Below are positions 44,532 to 51,688 of a stretch of DNA of 64,000 nt, piece after piece. Below the pieces are notes generated by a model. The model saw only the letters and a list, made by a program, of their open reading frames with translations. It did no database searches and was not told where the DNA came from. Each line of letters starts with the position of its first letter. Position 1 is the stretch's first letter. A program made the position numbers and the translations under genes. The stretch is from Streptococcus mitis (GTDB lineage: Bacteria > Bacillota > Bacilli > Lactobacillales > Streptococcaceae), in contig NZ_NCVK01000034.1 of the NCBI RefSeq assembly GCF_002096845.1, positions 32,596 to 96,595 of the forward strand. Reading direction: 5' to 3'.

Positions 44532-44762
44532 TTAACTTCCTCGTCTCCAGAAAATCGCTAAGACAATCATGGAACCTAGTACTGCCGGAATAATGGCAAT
44601 TCCTGCTATTATCGGTCCCCAAGTCCCAAAAAGCAAATGGCCTATAAAGGCACCAATCCATCCGAGAAACATTTTTCCAAAACATCCCATGCGTTCTCCA
44701 CGATTGGTCAGAGTACCTGCTAAAAATCCCACTAAGAGACCTACGAACATACTTCCTAACAT
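44532..44762 (-). CDS. Small GlsB/YeaQ/YmgE-family membrane protein
   Basis: This 76-residue protein has two or three hydrophobic helices and the glycine-rich pattern of transglycosylase-associated membrane proteins (VGFLAGTLTNRGERMGCFGKM, then FLGWIGAFIGHLLFG). Related proteins are stress-induced. Its molecular role is not established. It follows pepS on the same strand after nine bases and so is probably cotranscribed with it. Confidence 0.8.
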   Translation of the reverse strand: MLGSMFVGLLVGFLAGTLTNRGERMGCFGKMFLGWIGAFIGHLLFGTWGPIIAGIAIIPAVLGSMIVLAIFWRRGS

Positions 44763-44771
44763 ATTATCTCT

Positions 44772-46013
44772 TTAATTTGCCCAATCTCCGTTACGGAAGA
44801 GTGGTACACGTGTCCCATCCTCACGGATACCATCGATATCCATTTGGTTAGAACCAATCATAAAGTCTACGTGAACATCTGAACGGTTAAGCCCCGCAGC
44901 TTCAAGCTCCTCTTCGCTCATCTCCGCTCCACCAACAACGCTAGTTGCATAGGCTGCACCGATAGCCAAGTGATTTGACGCATTTTCATCGAAAAGAGTG
45001 TTAAAGAAGGTAATGCCTGACTGAGAAATTGGGCTTGGATCTGGTACCAAGGCACATTCACCTAAGGCACGCGCACCCGCATTTTCAAAGACAAGGTCTT
45101 TCATGACTTGATCGCCCTTCTCAGCAGTGATGTCAACGATTTGTCCATCCTTAAAGGTTACCTTAATACCTTCGATGATATTTCCGTTATAGCTAAGCGG
45201 TTTTGTAGAAGTGACATAACCATCTGCGCGACGGAAATCAGGCGCTGTGAAAACTTCCTCTGTCGGCATATTTGGCAAGAATCCTTCTCCCTGTGCATTG
45301 ATAGCCCCAGCTGATTCCCAAACGTGGTTCTTCGGCAAGCCAAGGGTCAAATCGGTTCCTGGCGCTGTGTAGTGAAGGGCTGAAAATTGCTCTTTATTAA
45401 GCATATCGGCCTTGCTCTTCAAGATAGCTGCATGCTCTTCCCAAGCCTTAACAGGATCTGCTTCGTAGACACGACAAGTTTTGAAGATTTGGTCCCAAAG
45501 GAGATCAACTGCTTCTTCGTCGCTCGTAGCATTTGGAAAGACTTTCTTAGCCCACTCAAGTCCAGCAGCGGCTGCTACAGTCCAACTAACCTTGTTGGAT
45601 TGAGTTGCGATTCGCATTGGCTTCATGGCAAGTCCCATAGCTTTAGCAGAAGCTGAAAGCTTGTCAGCATCCACTCCGTTCAAGGCACCTGGATCAGAAG
45701 AACGAACCCCAAGACGGCTAGCTTTGTTCTCCAAAAGATAGTTCATCTCAGCAATCTTGTATTCTGGTACATTATCCAGACGCTCCATCGGCGCATGGAG
45801 GAATTTCTCACGGTTAATGACATCATCTGTCCACTGAACAATAACCTCATGCGCACCCAAAGCATAAGCTTCTTTGACAATCAAATGCGCCAATTCACGT
45901 TGCTCCACATCGATAGAGAGAGCCAAAGTGTGACCAGGTTGCACGTTGATTCCATTTGCAACCAACAATTTCGCGTATTTTTCTAGATTTTCTTTAAAAT
46001 TTGGTAAAACCAT
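44772..46013 (-). CDS. pepS: Aminopeptidase PepS (family M29)
   Basis: This 413-residue metallo-aminopeptidase with aminopeptidase T-type fold trims peptides that have aromatic or basic first residues. The metal-ligand segments are EGIKVTFKDGQIVDITAEKG, ALGECALVPDPSPIS, NLFDENASNHLAIGAAY-like FFNTLFDENASNHLAIG, HVDFMIG and MDIDG. The length fits M29. It is the upstream neighbour of the GlsB-like gene and follows the small-peptide and toxin-antitoxin region on the minus strand. Confidence 0.93.
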   Translation of the reverse strand: MVLPNFKENLEKYAKLLVANGINVQPGHTLALSIDVEQRELAHLIVKEAYALGAHEVIVQWTDDVINREKFLHAPMERLDNVPEYKIAEMNYLLENKASRLGVRSSDPGALNGVDADKLSASAKAMGLAMKPMRIATQSNKVSWTVAAAAGLEWAKKVFPNATSDEEAVDLLWDQIFKTCRVYEADPVKAWEEHAAILKSKADMLNKEQFSALHYTAPGTDLTLGLPKNHVWESAGAINAQGEGFLPNMPTEEVFTAPDFRRADGYVTSTKPLSYNGNIIEGIKVTFKDGQIVDITAEKGDQVMKDLVFENAGARALGECALVPDPSPISQSGITFFNTLFDENASNHLAIGAAYATSVVGGAEMSEEELEAAGLNRSDVHVDFMIGSNQMDIDGIREDGTRVPLFRNGDWAN

Positions 46014-46034
46014 GTTGTTTTCTCTTTTCTATAT

Positions 46035-46187
46035 TTATTTTTCTTTCAAAGCAGAGAATAATCCTGCTAAAGCAATGGCACCTGACAAAAGTGCTGTTGA
46101 TAGAAGAATTGTCTGATCAGCAAGTTCTAATTGATATTCAAATACCTTCTCAGCCGGCTTATCTTCCGCAAAAATTCTTAGTTTCAT
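46035..46187 (-). CDS. Small 50-residue membrane-type peptide
   Basis: This open frame of 50 codons encodes a peptide with an acidic, amphipathic N-terminal part (MKLRIFAEDKPAEKVFEYQ) and a hydrophobic C-terminal helix (from residue about 26: ILLSTALLSGAIALAGLF) ending ALKEK. A good AAGGAG site is seven bases before the ATG, and the frame fills most of the 194-base gap between the toxin gene and pepS. I do not recognise it. It may be a small membrane protein linked to either neighbour. Confidence 0.65.
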   Translation of the reverse strand: MKLRIFAEDKPAEKVFEYQLELADQTILLSTALLSGAIALAGLFSALKEK

Positions 46188-46207
46188 CCTGAACTCCTTA
46201 AAATAGA

Positions 46208-46486
46208 TTAAAACAAATCACTATGACTTCCTGTCCTCAGCAAATTTAAAATCAATTCTTCCTTGTCTACTTTATAAACCAAAAGCCAATCTGGCTGGAT
46301 ATGGCATTCACGAACTCCTTGAAAATGCTTGGATGCCGTTAATTGATGATCACGATATCTAGCAGGAAGTTCTTTTTCTTGAACAAGAAAATTTAAAACT
46401 TCTTCTAATAATTCTGCCTTTAAACCACGCTTCATAGCCAACTTAAAATCTTTTTTAAACTGTTTATGGTAACGAATCTTAAGCAC
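46208..46486 (-). CDS. YafQ/RelE-family mRNA interferase toxin
   Basis: This 92-residue RelE-superfamily toxin begins LKIRYHKQFKKDFKLAMKRG. It contains the family's active-site end GVRECHIQPDWLLVYKVDKEELILNLLRTGSHSDLF, with the conserved Glu/His and final His-Ser-Asp-Leu-Phe typical of YafQ. It cuts mRNA on the ribosome when free. It overlaps the antitoxin gene by eight bases. Confidence 0.93.
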   Translation of the reverse strand: MLKIRYHKQFKKDFKLAMKRGLKAELLEEVLNFLVQEKELPARYRDHQLTASKHFQGVRECHIQPDWLLVYKVDKEELILNLLRTGSHSDLF

Positions 46487-46742
46487 GTAAGTCCTCCATC
46501 AAGTCTGAGACTGATTCAAAAGACTGGCTCATATTACGATTTTGGTCTAAATCCGTTAACACTTGGAGCAACTTCCGATTTTCGTCTAGCCTAACATCAA
46601 AAGGTAATCCCTGATATTGAATAGCCTGACGAAGGAAAATATTAATAGCCGTTGTCATATCCATTCCCAGGTTATTAAACACCTGTTGGGCCTGCTCCTT
46701 AACCTCACTATCCAGACGAATGCTCATACTCGTCTTTGACAT
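46479..46742 (-). CDS. RelB/DinJ-family antitoxin
   Basis: This 87-residue antitoxin has a ribbon-helix-helix N-terminus (TSMSIRLDSEVKEQAQQVF, then MDMTTAINIFLRQAIQYQGLPF) and a variable C-terminal toxin-binding tail. It comes before its toxin, as in other DinJ-YafQ pairs, and the pair should autoregulate. The unit sits next to the DUF262/WYL operon in an accessory island between polC and pepS. Confidence 0.93.
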   Translation of the reverse strand: MSKTSMSIRLDSEVKEQAQQVFNNLGMDMTTAINIFLRQAIQYQGLPFDVRLDENRKLLQVLTDLDQNRNMSQSFESVSDLMEDLRA

Positions 46743-46831
46743 ACTCTCACCCTCTTTCTATAGACTATTTTAACAAAAAAGAAGGCTAATGTAAATCTAT
46801 TAGATATACAATGGCCTCTTTGAATAGATGA

Positions 46832-48709
46832 TTATAGTTGTTCTGATGTCTTATTTTCTATAAAATGATTTACCCTAGTCAAAATCTCTTTTTCCAGTTC
46901 TGTTATTTGTTTCGGACCCCAACCAGAATCTTTTTTAGAAGTTATCTTTGCCATCATCTGTAATTTTAAACTTTGACGATGGAATATATCTTCTTTTTCC
47001 CATTGTTTTAATTTAGCTTCTGGATAGGAGTTGCCAAACCTGGAGTTCTGACTATCGGTAATAATACAAAGGTTGCCAAAGGAATGTAAAAACTCCGCAG
47101 GTAATTGGCTCTCTCCATCATGTCCATTTGGATTCTGAGGATACCAATGCTCTATGGAGCGACGATATGCAAATTTGAAATGATCAAAATTAATATCCTT
47201 GTACTCTTTCTCTAATTCGGCACGATTTTTCCATAAAACATAATCTACAAAGTTAAAAGCGTAAACAGGAATTGCTCCATATTTTTTGATACTTTTATCT
47301 TCAGTAAACAATCTTTCCTCAGCATATCTCACTGCCATTTTTTCAAGAAAATCCTTAAACTGACTAGCAAATTCTGTTTGATTTAACTCTTCAATATGGT
47401 TAAACAAGAATTGCAAGATTTCATATAACCAACGACTATCACGATTAGCAGTAAAGGTCACAGCAAACATAGATTGAAGGAGGATAATGTTTTTGTTTAA
47501 ATTGTCAAAAGTATTTTTTTGAAAGTTAATTCGAATTTCATTTCGTTTATATGTCTCATACTTACCTCGTTTGATTTGCCATTCGGTTTCATTTTCTAAT
47601 TGGACATTTTTTACGATAAGCGTATCAAATATATGCTTCATAGTCAGAAGTAGTTGCCCAAATTGTTGGACCCATTCTCTATCTCGTCGTTCAATTTCAA
47701 AAATTTTCAATAATTTTTTATCATCAAATGTAGTTTCATCATTTCCTTCCATGATGAAAAAAACTTGAAGCAAAAATGTTGGAAAATCAATTACAGTCGT
47801 ATAATTTGAAATATCTGCTCCATTATTTACTAAACTACTACTTTCATATTTTGTCTGAGTAATTGCATCTAGTAAACTTCGTTGCTCAATTTTTTTTACT
47901 CTTATTTTCTCAAATACACTTTCCAATTTGAAGTTAGTAAATTCTTTACCAAAAATTTTCTCCCCCTCTTCATCAGTATTGTTTGGTCTACTTCGGATTT
48001 GAAAAGTTTTTATTACCGGCTTATCAAACTCTGCACAGGCATCCCAAATCCTTGCAAACTTTTGCGCCATTTCTTGATTTGTACCGAACTTAGCCATCAT
48101 TCGCGCCTTAAGAATCTCATGAGCCTCTAGTTGTTCTCCTCGAGAATTGAAACGTTCAAAATAAAGATTCAAATCTAAATCCTCAGGAAGTACACTCCGA
48201 AAAATGATGACATTATCAAAAAGATAATCAACGAAAGACTGAGGATCCAATTGGCGCTCTTCTAACACTTTTTTTAATGCGTCTTTAGCATGTCTGTAGC
48301 CTCTAGTCAGCTCATTTTCATCGCCCTCTAAAATTTTTTTCTTGGCAAATAAATCTTGAATATTCTTATTTGATTTCTTCCTAGCTGGGAAGGTAAGATT
48401 GACAGCTTTCAATCTATCAAAACCAAACTCATGCTTCAAAGCTAAGGCAATCAAATTAAGGGCTGTTGTTCGTTGTTGCCCATCTATGATTTTGAAAATA
48501 TCATTCTCTTTATTAACGACTAATGTTCCAATATAATAATTGTCTCTATAATAATTGTCTCTATTTTCTTGAAAAGCATCTGCTACGTCGTTCAATAACT
48601 GCTCGATTTCATTATAAGTCCAAGCAAAATTTCTCTGATAAAGAGGAATAGCATAGGTATCTTCATTTAACAAACGATTAACCGATAAGCTTATATGTGT
48701 TTCTACCAT
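46832..48709 (-). CDS. DUF262-DUF1524 protein (GmrSD-like, HNH nuclease)
   Basis: This 625-residue protein has an N-terminal DUF262 domain (residues about 5-230) with IPLYQRNFAWTYNEIEQLL, IGTLVV and the signature IIDGQQRTTALNLIALAL, followed by FERFNSRGEQLEAHEILKAR. The C-terminal DUF1524 HNH-type nuclease domain (about 500-625) has the catalytic His in RRSIEHWYPQN, then LHSFGNLCIITDSQNSRFGN. Both halves look intact. Related GmrSD, BrxU and SspE proteins use the DGQQR domain for nucleotide-driven DNA sensing and the HNH domain to cut DNA. It starts seven bases inside the end of the upstream DUF262 gene. A perfect 15-bp tandem repeat duplicates RDNYY at about residues 51-60. Confidence 0.85.
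   Translation of the reverse strand: MVETHISLSVNRLLNEDTYAIPLYQRNFAWTYNEIEQLLNDVADAFQENRDNYYRDNYYIGTLVVNKENDIFKIIDGQQRTTALNLIALALKHEFGFDRLKAVNLTFPARKKSNKNIQDLFAKKKILEGDENELTRGYRHAKDALKKVLEERQLDPQSFVDYLFDNVIIFRSVLPEDLDLNLYFERFNSRGEQLEAHEILKARMMAKFGTNQEMAQKFARIWDACAEFDKPVIKTFQIRSRPNNTDEEGEKIFGKEFTNFKLESVFEKIRVKKIEQRSLLDAITQTKYESSSLVNNGADISNYTTVIDFPTFLLQVFFIMEGNDETTFDDKKLLKIFEIERRDREWVQQFGQLLLTMKHIFDTLIVKNVQLENETEWQIKRGKYETYKRNEIRINFQKNTFDNLNKNIILLQSMFAVTFTANRDSRWLYEILQFLFNHIEELNQTEFASQFKDFLEKMAVRYAEERLFTEDKSIKKYGAIPVYAFNFVDYVLWKNRAELEKEYKDINFDHFKFAYRRSIEHWYPQNPNGHDGESQLPAEFLHSFGNLCIITDSQNSRFGNSYPEAKLKQWEKEDIFHRQSLKLQMMAKITSKKDSGWGPKQITELEKEILTRVNHFIENKTSEQL
48533..48562. repeat. Perfect 15-bp tandem duplication inside the DUF262 gene
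   Basis: ATAATAATTGTCTCT occurs twice head-to-tail. It adds five residues (RDNYY) in frame just before the DGQQR motif region. Confidence 0.95.
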
Positions 48710-50013
48710 TTATCTTTTTCCTCTTCTATAATCTTGTCCACAGTATAATTTTCAAATAATTCTCTATCTATCTTGATCATGAAATCATTCGGAGTAACAG
48801 CATGGGATAAAAGTTGAAATAGCTTTTGAATCTCTTTTTGTCTAAACCTTCCACCAGCAACATAGTTTCCTACCGTTGCATCGTATATAGCTTTAGACTT
48901 AACTCGTGGGTAATAAGACCAAATAAACAAGGTCTCTACTATCTCCTTCAATAGCTCATCTTTTCCAAATCTATCTGCAAAAAGCGAGCATATATTTAAG
49001 AATATATTGTGACACTTGAGGTAGCGTCCTTTTGAGCTATTGTAAATGTTCAACATACCTTCTGGGTAAGCTAGATTTTTTTCTTCCCCTTCAGGTTCAT
49101 CAGAAAATCCTAACTCTTCATTTAAAAAATCTTTATGTTCTTTAATAGTTTCATAAGCAGATTCAATATACTCAAAAAATTTACTTCCATCAATGATTGG
49201 CATAGTAATGGACATGGGGAGATTTTCAATATGACGATACAATTCTAGATATGGAAAATTCTGGTTCAAATCAACGCCTTTAAAATCGTCAATAAAATCC
49301 TCTGTAAAACGGAGATAAGAACCATAACGCTTGTTTGTCAATCCTGTCTCTCCTCGCGACCAACGTCTCATACGAAAAAGATGTTTATCAAATAACTCTT
49401 TGAGACTTAACTCTTTATCCTCTACAAATTGCTCCCACTTTTCCACAATTCTTTCATCTTCGGAATCTTGCTTGCGAAGATGATAGGCTTTGAGCAAATC
49501 ATGAGGTTCTAGAGATTTTCCACGATTATTCTGAGAATCAAATAGCTGAAAGGCTTCTGATAATCGTTCTTTGGGCATAGTAATCACAGAGACAGCACAA
49601 TTCTCTAATAAAAAATTGCAAATATCTTTTGCCTGATTTTCGCCAACTAATTGAGTTAAATTTTTCCACTCATTATAATTTTCACTCGCATGATAGCAAG
49701 ATAGCTCTCCAAATTCTTCAGCACTCAGCAGTTGCTTAGCACCCTTATAATTCTCTAATCTATCTAATAAATGAAGAAACAAGGAAATTGAAATTAGCCG
49801 TTGCTGTCCATCGACAATATCGTATCCATCATTTTCATGTAAGATAACGGAACCAATCTGATATTCCTTTTTCCCCATAGCATCTCGTAAATCATAAAAA
49901 AGATTACGGATATGTTTTCTGTTCCATTTATATGGTCTTTGATAAGAAGGAATCCGCAACTTCCCTTCTTTCAATAGTTCTCCAACCTTTTTAGAAGTAA
50001 ATTGAATAGTCAT
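48703..50013 (-). CDS. DUF262 protein lacking a nuclease domain
   Basis: This 436-residue DUF262 protein begins TIQFTSKKVGELLKEGKLRIPSYQRPYKWNRK and has the signature IVDGQQRLISISLFLHLLDRL and LFDSQNNRGKSLEPHDLLKAY. The C-terminal half is helical and shows no HxxP or GNL-N motif, so it lacks the DUF1524 HNH nuclease. It precedes the nuclease-bearing paralogue with a 7-base overlap and follows the WYL regulator by seven bases. It may be a sensor or partner subunit that acts with the HNH protein, but that is inference. The pair of unequal DUF262 proteins is the notable feature. Confidence 0.82.
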   Translation of the reverse strand: MTIQFTSKKVGELLKEGKLRIPSYQRPYKWNRKHIRNLFYDLRDAMGKKEYQIGSVILHENDGYDIVDGQQRLISISLFLHLLDRLENYKGAKQLLSAEEFGELSCYHASENYNEWKNLTQLVGENQAKDICNFLLENCAVSVITMPKERLSEAFQLFDSQNNRGKSLEPHDLLKAYHLRKQDSEDERIVEKWEQFVEDKELSLKELFDKHLFRMRRWSRGETGLTNKRYGSYLRFTEDFIDDFKGVDLNQNFPYLELYRHIENLPMSITMPIIDGSKFFEYIESAYETIKEHKDFLNEELGFSDEPEGEEKNLAYPEGMLNIYNSSKGRYLKCHNIFLNICSLFADRFGKDELLKEIVETLFIWSYYPRVKSKAIYDATVGNYVAGGRFRQKEIQKLFQLLSHAVTPNDFMIKIDRELFENYTVDKIIEEEKDKW

Positions 50014-50020
50014 TTTATCC

Positions 50021-50971
50021 TCATCTATATTTATCTATCATTTCTTGAACTGTTTGCTTCATATCCTCTACTAAAATCCGAGGAGACAAAACAGTAACTG
50101 CTTCCCCTTGTCCCAGCAACCAGCGTTTAAGCCCTGGTGTATGCTGACTTTCAAACTGAAAATGAGTCCAGTCGCCATTTTTCCCAACTATTTTTGCATT
50201 TGGAAATTGATCCATCACAATCGTCGGTTCGTACAAATACTCGATTTCAATACTGATTTTCTTCCCGATAAAAGCATCTACTCTCTCGTTACGAATGTCG
50301 CCATCTCTAAATTTATCTCGATAAGAAATAGAGGGTTTCTCTATACCACTAAGAGACCATGACTGGATACGGTCTACTCTTAAGGTAATATAAGTAGCAT
50401 GTTTCAACTGGTAAACAACCAGATAGAAATAATGACTATCATAGTAAAGAGAGACTGGCAAAACAGTCTGCCTCTTAGAAGATTCAGAATAAGGTTTTTG
50501 ATAGATAATATCTAGAACCTGTTCATGCAAAATAGCTTCTGATAAATTCCATATTTTCTCTATTCTATTTTGTTGATCCGTTAAGGGAGCATAGTTCAGC
50601 TTTTCACTGCCAATAATCTGCTCAATTTCTTTCTGATCATCACGGGGAACCAAAACCAGTAAATTTTTTAGTAAGCTAGCAATTTCTGGTCTATTCAGTG
50701 CTCGATTTTCCAATAAAATCTTTGAAATAACGAGAATATCCTTTTTATTAAAAACTGACTTACTTGCTAAACAATACTTATTCGTCTTACGGTTATAAAG
50801 CAAATCTCCACTATAACTGGTGTTACTAGATAAAATATCACGGAGTAGCGAAAAATCTCTCTGTATCGTCTTTTCACTAACCTCAAATTCCTGAGCCAGT
50901 TGCTTTTTTCCTAACGGAGTCCCAAACTGTAAGCGTAAAAAGATAGTTAGTAATCTCTCTTGATCATTCAT
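50021..50971 (-). CDS. WYL-domain transcriptional regulator
   Basis: This 316-residue regulator has an N-terminal helix-turn-helix (residues about 5-60; LGKKQLAQEFEVSEKTIQRDFSLL) and a WYL-type ligand-binding core. The core runs from about residue 130 to 230 and contains VLDIIYQKPYSESSKRQTVLPVSLYYDSHYFYLVVYQ and LRVDRIQSWSLSG. A C-terminal extension follows. WYL regulators such as BrxR and CapW repress phage-defence operons until infection. I chose the ATG at 50971; a TTG lies six bases earlier. It leads the two DUF262 genes. An 8-bp direct repeat ATATTATT at 50989-50996 and 51003-51010 precedes it. Confidence 0.88.
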   Translation of the reverse strand: MNDQERLLTIFLRLQFGTPLGKKQLAQEFEVSEKTIQRDFSLLRDILSSNTSYSGDLLYNRKTNKYCLASKSVFNKKDILVISKILLENRALNRPEIASLLKNLLVLVPRDDQKEIEQIIGSEKLNYAPLTDQQNRIEKIWNLSEAILHEQVLDIIYQKPYSESSKRQTVLPVSLYYDSHYFYLVVYQLKHATYITLRVDRIQSWSLSGIEKPSISYRDKFRDGDIRNERVDAFIGKKISIEIEYLYEPTIVMDQFPNAKIVGKNGDWTHFQFESQHTPGLKRWLLGQGEAVTVLSPRILVEDMKQTVQEMIDKYR

Positions 50972-51080
50972 TTGCAATTTCCTTCTACATATTATTCAAA
51001 CAATATTATTTCTAGTACATTATCATCACTTCTATAGTCTAACTAGCACTTTATATTCAAAACGATTAAAGCAAAATAAA

Positions 51081-51602
51081 CTAGCCCTTAGGTGATTTCA
51101 ACTGTACCACTATGCCAGATTCGAAGAACTCAACTACGGATTCATCCATATTTTTTAAGTCTTCGGGTAAGCAGTCTGAATATACAATGAAGAGTTTGCT
51201 TCTTTTCTTATTCTCTTTGAATTGCTGCATCCAGTATTCCTGTACCCTTTGATCAGCCTCTCCCAAAAATTGAACTCCCTCCAGAAAAATCAAGTCATAC
51301 TCTGTATGCTCCATTTGCAGTTTTATCCATTGACTATGTTTAGAAAAAATCAAATTATCTCTCACTCGATAATATCCAAGTGATGCTATTGGAGTAGCAG
51401 GTTTTATTTTAGTTAACGTATAAAACAAATGCCATCTGTCAGTCTCTGAAATACCGCAAATATAAATACATTGAGAATCTTCTTTTAAGTCTATTTGTGG
51501 GAACCCAGTCCAATCACTCCCATCATCTTTCAAGCCTTTTTCAAAATTGTAAATTTGCTCTTCAATTGACACGTTAGAATTTAAAATTCCTTGATCCACC
51601 AT
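51081..51602 (-). CDS. Uncharacterised protein with a possible degenerate AAA+ (DnaA-like) core
   Basis: I do not recognise this 173-residue protein. CIYICGISETDRWHLFYTL stands where a P-loop would be (hydrophobic strand, glycine, helix) but has no GKS/T. Further on, YDLIFLEGVQFLGE looks like a Walker B strand followed by the sensor-type helix, and SKLFIVYSDC like the next strand, as in DnaA/Hda ATPases. The resemblance is weak and may be only chance. It is downstream of polC, from which it is separated by a perfect hairpin. Its ribosome site is weak (AAGAGAG). It may be an accessory gene of the island or a polC-linked protein. Confidence 0.6.
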   Translation of the reverse strand: MVDQGILNSNVSIEEQIYNFEKGLKDDGSDWTGFPQIDLKEDSQCIYICGISETDRWHLFYTLTKIKPATPIASLGYYRVRDNLIFSKHSQWIKLQMEHTEYDLIFLEGVQFLGEADQRVQEYWMQQFKENKKRSKLFIVYSDCLPEDLKNMDESVVEFFESGIVVQLKSPKG

Positions 51603-51644
51603 ATTATACTCTCTTTTCTATTATTTTTAAGAGAATTATAACAA

Positions 51645-51672
51645 ATCAAGTGGACATATTTTGTCCACTTGA
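51645..51672 (-). terminator. Perfect hairpin after polC
   Basis: ATCAAGTGGACA and TGTCCACTTGAT pair around AAATA. T's after the stem are few, so it may be a weak terminator or attenuator. A TTATAATTC follows and may be the promoter of the next gene. Confidence 0.6.
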
Positions 51673-51688
51673 TCAAAATAAGCAATTT

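Noticed and set aside
50989..51010. Direct repeats ATATTATT as a WYL operator
   Set aside because: They are noted in the regulator entry but are A/T-only in A/T-rich DNA, so they may be chance. Not raised as a separate finding.
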